Source: a virus. From it: a stretch of DNA of 43,605 bases. Numbering within the stretch: position 1 is the stretch's first letter; each line of letters opens with the position of its first letter. Position numbers and translations under genes: made by a program. A model generated the notes under the pieces. That model saw only the letters and a list, made by a program, of their open reading frames with translations. It ran no database searches and was not told where the DNA came from. Positions 24,951 through 31,469 of the stretch are shown piece after piece. Location of the stretch: IMG/VR virus record IMGVR_UViG_3300045996_001347, positions 1 through 43,605 of that record; one strand, 5' to 3'.

Positions 24951-27109
24951 TAGTTGAATTTACCGTTACGCCTGTCATGCTTGAATTGCAGTCTTTGCAC
25001 TGAAGCGAATATGCCGCGTTCATCAATTACCATAGAACTTTTTTCCTGCCCGAGAATAGCACGTTCTATACGGTCTAATCTTGTTTCAACACCCTTGTTA
25101 TCGAATTTAGGATTGGAGCTTTGTAGTAATCCTGCGAAATTTGGCGTTTGAATGCCTGCCAGTTGCGCCATTAATGATTCGGGGCGTAATCCTTTGTTTT
25201 TATGTAGTGCCTCAAATACGCCCCTGTGTTTGCGTGTTGTTTCCTGGTCGAATACGAACTCTCCTTTGTGAACTTTACCTGCAACATCATATTTACCACC
25301 ATCACCGGTATAACCACCTTCAGCAAATCCGGCATCTTTTAAGGCTTGTGCTTGTGCAATACCACCACCAACGGCTACAAGTACCGCCGCTATTAAAGGA
25401 AGCGCACCCAATCCACCACCTTGCGCGGCTGCTTTTGCTATTGCAACAGTCATTTCGGATGTAAACTCTGCCGCGTTAATTATTGCCTGTGCTTTGGCGA
25501 ACTTCTCACGTTTGGATTGTAATTCATCTAATCGCGCCTGCTCTGTTTCGAGTAAGGAAATATTGCCTTCTTTGGCGAGTTCTTCAGCACGTGCAACTTT
25601 CGCTTCTTGTGCGGATATTTCTTTGTCGATGTTAGATATTTGGAGTTGTAAGAGGTTGTCTGCAATTTCCTTTACGGTGTTGGCAATATCTGCATAAAGC
25701 TGTTTACGTTTTTCTGCTTCTTCCTCAACCTTTTTTGTTTTCGCTTCTTCCAGTTTATCGTGATGTTCTGCCGCATCTTCACGTAGCTTTGATAGTTGTT
25801 TTTCTTTGATACCTTCCGGCATATTATCAACATCTACATTTGATAATTCAACATCAACTTTTTCTAAGTTCTTCCTGGCTAAACGTTGTTTTTGCAAGGC
25901 TGCTTCTTCATCTCTTTTTGCGTTTTCTTTTGCATTTTTTCCGGTGGCATCATCTATCTGCTTTTGGACTCTATAAATTTCCTTTTGTATTTCTAAGAAT
26001 TTAGAAGAACCAATAATTTGCTTACCAAGCATTTCTTCATACATTGCCTTTTCCTGCTTCAGGCCATCTAATGTAACCTTTGACCTTTCCTTTTCAATTT
26101 GTTTAAGTGCTTCGTTTTCTAACATCTGCTTAGCTAATAAATCACCTTTATTTGCAGCAGACTGTAAGCTTGAATACAATCCATCTAAAAATTGACTGCC
26201 AACTCTTTTACCGGAATTTTTTACAACATCGCCCGGCAGCGTTCCTTTAAAAAACCATGTTAATCCAATATCCAGTTTTTCTAAACCTTGCGCAAGTACA
26301 ACGCCCATATCAATCAGCATTTTACCAAAACCGATCTTGAAATTATTCCATTGGGCTGCATACCTGTCAACCTTAACCGATGCACTATCTAAAATTTCCC
26401 CTTGCTTCGCCACTTCCTGGGCCATGATGTTTGAAACAGCGGTTGCAAAATCACCTGTTTTCTTCATTTCATCACGCACAGCAGCAGCAGAAATGCCCAA
26501 GTTGTCAATAATCATTATTGACTGTCTTGAAATACCTAATACTGCGGATTCTACAAGGAAATCAACACTTTCACCTGTATCTTTTGCGCGTTGCTGAGCG
26601 AAGGCAAACATGTTAGCCAATGCATCCAAAGGAATTTTGAAGTTATTCGCTTTAACAGCGTTTTGCATCAAAACAATATCACTAACCGTACCCCTGGTTG
26701 CTGCTCGTAACTTATCCAGTAAATCAGGCCTGTTTAATTTGGCAAAAGCTCTTTCAATACCTTCTGCCTGTAATGCCGCTTGTGCCGCTTCTTTAGCGAA
26801 ATTCAGCATTATATTAAGCGCACCAAAAGCCGCTAATGCCTTTCCTGCGCTCTTTAAATTATCGGATAAGCCGGATGTAGATTTAGCCGCGTTGCCTGTA
26901 TCTCCGCTAAGTTGGCGTATTTTAGTTTGAGTAACGGCTAATTGTGTATTGTATTCTTTTAAATCTGTGTCATTATTGGCGGCATCTCGCGCCTTTGCTA
27001 ATTCTTTTTCTTTCTCTATAAGAGCTTTTAAAATTACGGCAGTTTGTTTTAATTGTTCATCGTCTGATGTGAATTTATTCGCCCAAATAATATCTTTTAT
27101 CTCTTGCAT
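24950..27109 (-). CDS. Tail tape measure protein, 719 aa
   Basis: Start ATG 27109 (MQEIKDIIWANKF), not the TTG at 27142, which overlaps a promoter. Long helical and coiled-coil chain (residues 30-110, 340-520), a hydrophobic Ala/Gly-rich segment (GGLGALPLIAAVLVAVGGGI) and the typical C-terminal GGYTGDGGKYDVAGKVHKGEF. Its length sets tail length, here consistent with a siphovirus tail of roughly 100 nm. Confidence 0.8.
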   Translation of the reverse strand: MQEIKDIIWANKFTSDDEQLKQTAVILKALIEKEKELAKARDAANNDTDLKEYNTQLAVTQTKIRQLSGDTGNAAKSTSGLSDNLKSAGKALAAFGALNIMLNFAKEAAQAALQAEGIERAFAKLNRPDLLDKLRAATRGTVSDIVLMQNAVKANNFKIPLDALANMFAFAQQRAKDTGESVDFLVESAVLGISRQSIMIIDNLGISAAAVRDEMKKTGDFATAVSNIMAQEVAKQGEILDSASVKVDRYAAQWNNFKIGFGKMLIDMGVVLAQGLEKLDIGLTWFFKGTLPGDVVKNSGKRVGSQFLDGLYSSLQSAANKGDLLAKQMLENEALKQIEKERSKVTLDGLKQEKAMYEEMLGKQIIGSSKFLEIQKEIYRVQKQIDDATGKNAKENAKRDEEAALQKQRLARKNLEKVDVELSNVDVDNMPEGIKEKQLSKLREDAAEHHDKLEEAKTKKVEEEAEKRKQLYADIANTVKEIADNLLQLQISNIDKEISAQEAKVARAEELAKEGNISLLETEQARLDELQSKREKFAKAQAIINAAEFTSEMTVAIAKAAAQGGGLGALPLIAAVLVAVGGGIAQAQALKDAGFAEGGYTGDGGKYDVAGKVHKGEFVFDQETTRKHRGVFEALHKNKGLRPESLMAQLAGIQTPNFAGLLQSSNPKFDNKGVETRLDRIERAILGQEKSSMVIDERGIFASVQRLQFKHDRRNGKFN

Positions 27110-27124
27110 AGCACTGCTTTTGCT

Positions 27125-27153
27125 ACAAACGAATGAGAGCAAAAAAAATCGCT
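27125..27153 (-). promoter_or_regulatory. Phage ECF-type promoter, tape measure operon
   Basis: AGCGAT (27153-27148), 16 bases, CGTTTG (27131-27126). The tape measure ATG at 27109 lies about 15 bases past the -10-like element. The -10 half is the least conserved of the six copies. Confidence 0.65.
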
Positions 27154-27201
27154 AATTATTTTTCAGCATTGATTTTGTATTATTGCAGAAAATAATACAC
27201 C

Positions 27202-27555
27202 ATGAAATATTTAATAATATTTTTTTCGTTTGTACTTGCCTCATGTGAAGCAAATCAACAGGCAGAAACCCAAAAAAATACAATTGTTTATGACACAATT
27301 ATATTAAATGAGAATGGCCATTTATTACATAAGATACCCAATGGTGTAGGTGGGTTTGACTATATTGGTGAAGTCAATTTATGGAATGCCATAGAAAAAG
27401 ATAAAGGTATTGCAGCGACTGTTTCAACTATTAAAACAAAAGTTGTAGTACATAAGTCAATTAATACGGGTAGTCAAACTTATTTTTATATAACTACTGA
27501 CGAAGGTAAGAGCGGTTGGCTGTTAAGTGATTGGGTTGAGATAAATGTAAAATAA
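27202..27555 (+). CDS. Small lipoprotein with SH3-like C-terminus, 117 aa
   Basis: Signal peptide MKYLIIFFSFVLASC ends in a lipobox (LASC), so the mature protein is lipid-anchored. The C-terminal TDEGKSGWLLSDWVEI resembles bacterial SH3-like domains. It is expressed from the plus strand, opposite to the late genes. Typical lysogenic-conversion or superinfection-exclusion candidate; the role is not shown. Confidence 0.6.
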   Translation: MKYLIIFFSFVLASCEANQQAETQKNTIVYDTIILNENGHLLHKIPNGVGGFDYIGEVNLWNAIEKDKGIAATVSTIKTKVVVHKSINTGSQTYFYITTDEGKSGWLLSDWVEINVK

Positions 27556-27611
27556 ATTTTCACTTATCAGCACCACGTATTAAAAAGTGTTGTATATTCG
27601 TATCACTTTGT

Positions 27612-27736
27612 TTGCAAGACGAGTAACTATATGAATACACACACTATCTTATTTAACAATAAACCTCGCGGTGGAACATTAATTTGTTCCAGTATCCTTT
27701 ATTGGTTACCGTCTTGCAACCCGCGGGGCTTTTTTC
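27612..27736 (+). promoter_or_regulatory. Leader RNA switch with terminator (a-t-a'-t' design)
   Basis: Strand a (27612-27627) can pair with a' (27705-27719), 15 bp with one bulge. Between them terminator arm t CCTCGCGG (27664-27671) pairs with t' CCGCGGGG (27721-27728), followed by CTTTTTTC. A small hairpin GGAACA/TGTTCC lies in the loop (27673-27690). The two pairings interlock (pseudoknot) or compete. A copy of strand a also begins the next gene. Confidence 0.6.
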
Positions 27737-27776
27737 AACATTTTAATAAATTTACCAAATGCAAGACGGTAACCAA
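27702..27776 (+). repeat. Perfect 17-bp inverted repeat covering a start codon
   Basis: TTGGTTACCGTCTTGCA at 27702-27718 and its exact complement at 27760-27776. The right arm begins at the T of the ATG (27759), so pairing would hide the start of the 92-aa gene. Confidence 0.85.
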
Positions 27777-28037
27777 ACAATCACACAAGCTGTAAACAGC
27801 ACAAGTACTGTAATATCTGTTGATAATTACGGATGCCACAAATTCAATCAGGACAAACTATTTGCTGCAATAGCGGATTTCAACTGCTACGATAATCAGT
27901 TATTGCAAAAGCTATTATTCGATGTTTCAATACTAATTGGTAAATCCGATTATGTAAAAAAATACAAGTCGGATATGTGGTTTCGATTGAACCATATTCA
28001 GGAATTCATTATAGCTCTTAAAGAAGCGCAACAATAA
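27759..28037 (+). CDS. Hypothetical protein, 92 aa, under leader control
   Basis: Starts MQDGNQTITQAVNSTSTVIS. Its first five codons are one arm of the 17-bp inverted repeat, and a terminator follows at 28051-28099, making a compact transcription unit. Soluble, helical C-terminus. No family recognised. Confidence 0.5.
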   Translation: MQDGNQTITQAVNSTSTVISVDNYGCHKFNQDKLFAAIADFNCYDNQLLQKLLFDVSILIGKSDYVKKYKSDMWFRLNHIQEFIIALKEAQQ

Positions 28038-28050
28038 CAATACAGTGTGT

Positions 28051-28099
28051 AAAGGGCAGGGAACGCCACTTTAGCAATGCTATTGCTCTGCCCTTTTTT
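28051..28099 (+). terminator. Terminator after the 92-aa gene
   Basis: AAAGGGCAG/CTGCCCTTT stem (28051-28059 with 28088-28096) enclosing a second hairpin AGCAAT/ATTGCT, then a T-run. Confidence 0.85.
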
Positions 28100-28149
28100 A
28101 AATTTATTTCATTGAATATCAACGTTATGCAAAATATTTTTAAAAATGT

Positions 28150-28178
28150 AGCGATTTTTTTTACGCTATTCCGTTCTC
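28150..28178 (+). promoter_or_regulatory. Phage ECF-type promoter, antirepressor unit
   Basis: AGCGAT (28150-28155), 16 bases with a T-run, CGTT (28172-28175). The only copy on the plus strand. It drives the structured leader and the Rha antirepressor, tying that gene to the late programme. Confidence 0.75.
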
Positions 28179-28181
28179 AGC

Positions 28182-28496
28182 ATAACCACGTTAAAATTTA
28201 ATGTAAAATGATAGCATATTTTCAAGTCCGTACTTCCTTCATTCAGATTTTTGCGTGGTTGCATACACTTCTTTACAGGTGTACGGACTTTTCCTTTACA
28301 GAACGGCAATCCTATTCAAGTCAGGTATTTGAAAAGGAATGCCGTTTTTATTTAAAATTATTCACCGACCTAAATAATTTTTGTCTAACTTTAAGTAAAC
28401 AGAACGGCACGAGCCATTTTATAAACCGAAAGCCCTTCCACGCCAATGGAAGAGCTTTCAAAACCTTTATTAACAGTTCACTAAAAAAGTAAAAAA
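28182..28496 (+). promoter_or_regulatory. Structured 5' leader of the antirepressor gene
   Basis: About 315 bases with three stems. Stem 1: AAGTCCGTAC (28224-28233) with GTACGGACTT (28281-28290) and T-run; strand AACCACG (28184-28190) can pair with CGTGGTT (28254-28260) across it. Stem 2: 28302-28312 with 28336-28346, one mismatch, then T5. Stem 3: 28428-28440 with 28447-28459, one mismatch. The 11-base ACAGAACGGCA occurs twice (28298, 28399) and could swap partners. A 94-codon frame across it is not believed. Confidence 0.6.
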
Positions 28497-29327
28497 ATGA
28501 ACAGTACAAAACTAACACAAATTTCAGAAACAAATGGTTTCAATTACGAAGAACTGGTATCTGTCTTAAATGACGAAGTAATTACATCTTCGAAAATCCT
28601 TGCAGAACGCTTTAACAAAAGACATGACGATGTTTTGAAGGCAATCCGTAATCTTGAATGTAGCGATAACTTTCGACTCCGCAATTTTGCGGAGTCCTCT
28701 TATCTTAACGAACAGAACAAGTTACAGCCTGAATTCCAAATCTCACAAGATGGTTTCATGTTTCTTGCAATGGGTTTTACCGGAAAAGAAGCTGCAAAAA
28801 CGAAAGAGCAATTTATTTATTCTTTCAACAGAATGCGCGAGGCTTTAAATGCCATAAAGGAACGCGCTATGCAGACACAGCCTATTTCTGATAGCGAGAT
28901 TATGGCAAAGGCTCTAATGATAGCGCAAAAGCAGATTGCAGCCACTACGCATCGGCTGCAACATGTAGAAGAAGAAAAAAAACTACTCGAAGGCACTATA
29001 AAAGAGCAAGCGCCAATAGTTGAATACGCTAATAACGTACTTCTTTCACCAAACGCATTAAGAGCTACACAAATTGGTAGCGAGTTTGGAATGAGTGCGA
29101 TAAGGTTTAATAAACTATTGCAGCATTTAAAAATACACAGGAAGGTTAACGGCCAATGGGTTCTTACATCACAATATCAGGGATTTGAATACACCAAAAC
29201 TGAAACTCACCATTTTACACATAAAGATGGAACTCCTGGAACCAGCACATCTACAGTTTGGACTGAAAAAGGAAAGCAATTTTTACATGAAGTTTTGAAA
29301 GATTACAAACCTAAAAAACAAGCATAA
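28497..29327 (+). CDS. rha: Rha-family antirepressor with KilAC-like C-terminus, 276 aa
   Basis: N-terminal ~110 residues show the Rha pattern: VITSSKILAERFNKRHDDVLKAIRNL, then ISQDGFMFLAMGFTGKEAAK and YSFNRMREAL. A helical linker follows (residues ~125-170), then a KilAC/ANT-type domain (LRATQIGSEFGMSAIRFNKLL and GKQFLHEVLKDYK). Such proteins act as phage antirepressors or regulators. The gene lies opposite to the late genes. Confidence 0.8.
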   Translation: MNSTKLTQISETNGFNYEELVSVLNDEVITSSKILAERFNKRHDDVLKAIRNLECSDNFRLRNFAESSYLNEQNKLQPEFQISQDGFMFLAMGFTGKEAAKTKEQFIYSFNRMREALNAIKERAMQTQPISDSEIMAKALMIAQKQIAATTHRLQHVEEEKKLLEGTIKEQAPIVEYANNVLLSPNALRATQIGSEFGMSAIRFNKLLQHLKIHRKVNGQWVLTSQYQGFEYTKTETHHFTHKDGTPGTSTSTVWTEKGKQFLHEVLKDYKPKKQA

Positions 29328-29635
29328 TGATTTTTAAATTAGCGGGTGAAAAACATTCGTTTGTTAAAAACGATGAAACCAACTGTTGGGACAGAACGAA
29401 AATAAGCGATAATGCCTATGTAATTCATACTGTTGCATTAAGCGATGGGATCCGACAATACGCTTACGCTATGCAGCAAAATAACAGAAAATGGATTTGG
29501 GTTCTAAATGGAATGACTTCATTGGATGATTTTGGTCTTGCAGATGACAGTTTTGAAGAGCCAATAACCGAATATAACACCTTAGACGAATGTTGTCAAG
29601 GGTTATATGATTGGTTTACATGCGAAAAGCTTTAG
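29327..29635 (+). CDS. Hypothetical protein, 102 aa
   Basis: ATG shares a base with the antirepressor stop (TAATG), so the two are coupled. Acidic, aromatic-rich (RKWIWVLNGMTSLDDFGLAD), soluble. A terminator follows. Not recognised. Confidence 0.6.
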   Translation: MIFKLAGEKHSFVKNDETNCWDRTKISDNAYVIHTVALSDGIRQYAYAMQQNNRKWIWVLNGMTSLDDFGLADDSFEEPITEYNTLDECCQGLYDWFTCEKL

Positions 29636-29652
29636 TTATATAAATTTGTTTG

Positions 29653-29690
29653 AAAAGGCCAGTCTGCATATTTACAGACTGGCCTTTTTT
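29653..29690 (+). terminator. Strong terminator closing the plus-strand island
   Basis: Perfect 14-bp stem AAAAGGCCAGTCTG/CAGACTGGCCTTTT with an 8-base loop and T-run. The flanking A-run means it may also work on the minus strand, ending the tail-chaperone message. Confidence 0.85.
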
Positions 29691-29787
29691 ATCTCCTATT
29701 CGGATTAGCCATACTCACCGTTTTCGGTGTACGTGTTGCTGTTGGTTTGGTCTGCTTCTTTGGAGTAGGTTTTTTCTTTGTTGCCAT
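29689..29787 (-). CDS. Tiny Lys/Thr/Pro-rich protein, 32 aa
   Basis: MATKKKPTPKKQTKPTATRT then PKTVSMANPNRR. Very basic and probably disordered. Starts a few bases after the tail-chaperone frameshift product ends and stops at the terminator. Could be a nucleic-acid-binding peptide. Confidence 0.4.
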   Translation of the reverse strand: MATKKKPTPKKQTKPTATRTPKTVSMANPNRR

Positions 29788-29792
29788 AATGA

Positions 29793-30625
29793 TTATTTGT
29801 TTTTTATTCTTAAAAATGTATTTAGAATGTTGTAAAATTCATCTGAAGAAAGCTTTTCGAGTTCGCGCTGCTTAATAGGATCTCTATTCGCCATAGCATA
29901 AGCCATATCGTTTATATCAGCGAAATACTTATCAATGAGTTTCTTTATTGATAGCGGTCTAAATCCTGCTGCGTCTCCGTAAGATAATTCATGATATTGA
30001 TGCCTGATAATTCGCCAGAACTGTTGATAGAACTGTAAACCGAAGACAAAAAAAAAGCTTTAGCCTGTTGGTCTTTATTCCACAATTCTATTTTCTTACG
30101 CTGAAATGGAATATCGTATGCTTCCGGATCTTCATCTTCCGACAAAAAATAAACTGTTGCGAGGTCAAGCAATGTTTTTTCTTCAGCGCATAATGCCAGG
30201 CGTGTTTCAATCTCTGAAATATATTTGAATGCCTTTACGATGTTACCGGCATTGCACTCGTTTTTGATTTCCGTAATAAGTTTAGTTAAATCATCGCGCG
30301 TTATATTCATGGAAAGGTAACGTGTTGCAACTTCAGCCGCTATGCCCCTGCCATAAGGTATCTGGGTGATGTTTTCGTAAGTGTACCAACGTTTGCCGGT
30401 ACTGTCCGTATAAACATGCTTTAGGCTGTAATTTTTCTTTTGCAACGGAGCGAATAGCAATAAACTTGCACGCGCTGCTGCCTCCTGATCTGTTTCTAAT
30501 AACCTGTCAACAACTTGCCTGTTTTCTTTCAGGTATGTATCAATAACTTCAAGATTGTTTAATACCGCCACTTTAAGTAGCTCCTGGCGCTTGGAGATGT
30601 ATTTGAGAACAAGTTTATTTATCAT
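29793..30625 (-). CDS. Predicted -1 frameshift product of the tail assembly chaperone gene, 277 aa
   Basis: A run of nine T on the coding strand (30056-30048) ends in the slippery T TTT TTG. Slipping back one base leaves residues 1-192 unchanged and continues with 85 more (FGLQFYQQFWRIIRHQYHEL..., ending FLRIKNK) to a TAA at 29793. The extension fills a gap that has no other gene. Lambda-type gpG/gpGT tail chaperones use the same -1 shift just upstream of the tape measure gene. Confidence 0.55.
29945..30625 (-). CDS. Tail assembly chaperone candidate (unshifted form), 226 aa
   Basis: Helical, soluble protein (e.g. LLKVAVLNNLEVIDTYLKEN) just ahead of the tape measure gene, with only the plus-strand island between. 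The final 33 residues after Leu193 are an alternative to the frameshifted tail. Assignment rests on order, size and the slippery run. Confidence 0.5.
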   Translation of the reverse strand: MINKLVLKYISKRQELLKVAVLNNLEVIDTYLKENRQVVDRLLETDQEAAARASLLLFAPLQKKNYSLKHVYTDSTGKRWYTYENITQIPYGRGIAAEVATRYLSMNITRDDLTKLITEIKNECNAGNIVKAFKYISEIETRLALCAEEKTLLDLATVYFLSEDEDPEAYDIPFQRKKIELWNKDQQAKAFFLSSVYSSINSSGELSGINIMNYLTETQQDLDRYQ

Positions 30626-30626
30626 A

Positions 30627-30881
30627 TTATTGATTTAATATATTCTGTATTTTTTCTTTTAATTCTGCGCTATCAGTCTTAATGCTAAATCGAACTTGCT
30701 TTACGTCTCCGGTTATTTCAATAGTAACTGGCTGATTCTCTGTATTTATTTTTTTGATTTTTTTGATAATAGAGTCAACGCCTTTCTTTACTCCTAATCC
30801 AATTAGGTAATCTCCATCAATTACAATATCTGTTCTTTTAACAGGATACTTAATGTTGTTTACGATTAATATTTTTGTCAT
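30627..30881 (-). CDS. Hypothetical protein, 84 aa
   Basis: ATG 30881 (MTKILIVNNIKYPVKRTD) is preferred over the GTG at 30905, which lies in the leader stem. Alternating beta strands and a basic helix. It starts the tail-chaperone unit and ends one base before the chaperone ATG region. A tail-tube subunit is conceivable, but the protein is small. Confidence 0.5.
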   Translation of the reverse strand: MTKILIVNNIKYPVKRTDIVIDGDYLIGLGVKKGVDSIIKKIKKINTENQPVTIEITGDVKQVRFSIKTDSAELKEKIQNILNQ

Positions 30882-30895
30882 CTTAATAAATTTAA

Positions 30896-30975
30896 AAAGC
30901 CGCACCTGCTAACCGGTCAACAACAACTCGGTGGAAAGCAAATACGGCCTTAAAATATTTTTTAGAGTTGTTGTT
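30896..30975 (-). promoter_or_regulatory. Leader RNA of the tail-chaperone unit (a-t-a'-t' design)
   Basis: On the minus strand, strand a AACAACAACTC (30975-30965) pairs with GAGTTGTTGTT (30929-30919), 11 bp. Interlocked with it, AAGGCCG (30951-30945) pairs with CGGCTTT (30902-30896), running into a T-rich stretch. Same order of elements as at 27.6 and 28.2 kb. Confidence 0.5.
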
Positions 30976-30980
30976 ATGCC

Positions 30981-31009
30981 TATAACGGAAACGGCTGAAA
31001 AAAATCGCT
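30981..31009 (-). promoter_or_regulatory. Phage ECF-type promoter, tail-chaperone unit
   Basis: AGCGAT (31009-31004), 16 bases, CGTTATA (30987-30981); the core is identical to the 15661 copy. Confidence 0.75.
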
Positions 31010-31101
31010 TGTTTTTAAATTATCTTACTTCCGTACAAAAGCAATATTAGCCTGAGTAACAAATTGAGCGAAGGAATAAAAAACGTTATCTTGTTTAAAT
31101 C

Positions 31102-31239
31102 CTAATTTAGATAAAATACAAAGTTGTGAATAACAGGTGCGATATACACCATGCCCTGTTTCGGTTCTTGCTGGCAGATAAAAGCATAATGCGCTGTATG
31201 CTTGTACTTAATGAGGTAGGATAGCTTGAAGTATTGCAT
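31102..31239 (-). CDS. Uncertain small protein, 45 aa, with a -1 frame continuation
   Basis: Starts MQYFKLSYLIKYKHTAHYAF. A second, protein-like frame (-1; e.g. LPARTETGHGVYRTCYSQL) overlaps and runs to 31025, filling the otherwise empty stretch up to the promoter. Either a frameshifted gene of 71 codons or two overlapping pieces; unresolved. Confidence 0.35.
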   Translation of the reverse strand: MQYFKLSYLIKYKHTAHYAFICQQEPKQGMVYIAPVIHNFVFYLN

Positions 31240-31269
31240 TTACTGCAAATTACCAAAACTATGCCTGAG

Positions 31270-31452
31270 TTACTCTAATGGTTTACCGGCCACAATACCA
31301 TTTGGAGTTATATAAAATGGTGTCTTTCCAATTATATAATCCCATATCAGAGGTTCTTGAAACGTTATTTCAGGCTGTTCTATCGCTTTTATCCTCTCAA
31401 GTATGTCTGCCTGTTGTTTTAGAATTAAATCTAATTTGTCTTGATTTTCCAT
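31270..31452 (-). CDS. Hypothetical protein after the terminase, 60 aa
   Basis: ATG 31452 is preferred over the TTG at 31458. Helical N-terminus (KLDLILKQQADILERIKAIE) and a beta C-terminus. A host-type -7 box (31463-31456) places +1 on its ATG. Function unknown. Confidence 0.5.
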   Translation of the reverse strand: MENQDKLDLILKQQADILERIKAIEQPEITFQEPLIWDYIIGKTPFYITPNGIVAGKPLE

Positions 31453-31455
31453 ATA

Positions 31456-31463
31456 CAAATATA
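31456..31463 (-). promoter_or_regulatory. Host-type -7 box with start codon at the predicted +1
   Basis: TATATTTG on the minus strand, last G four bases from the ATG at 31452, as at 15702-15709. No clear -33 element. Confidence 0.4.
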
Positions 31464-31469
31464 ATATTT

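Noticed and set aside
28208-28492. 94-codon frame ahead of the antirepressor
   Set aside because: It runs through three strong stems of the leader and has poor protein-like composition; the RNA structure explains the sequence better.
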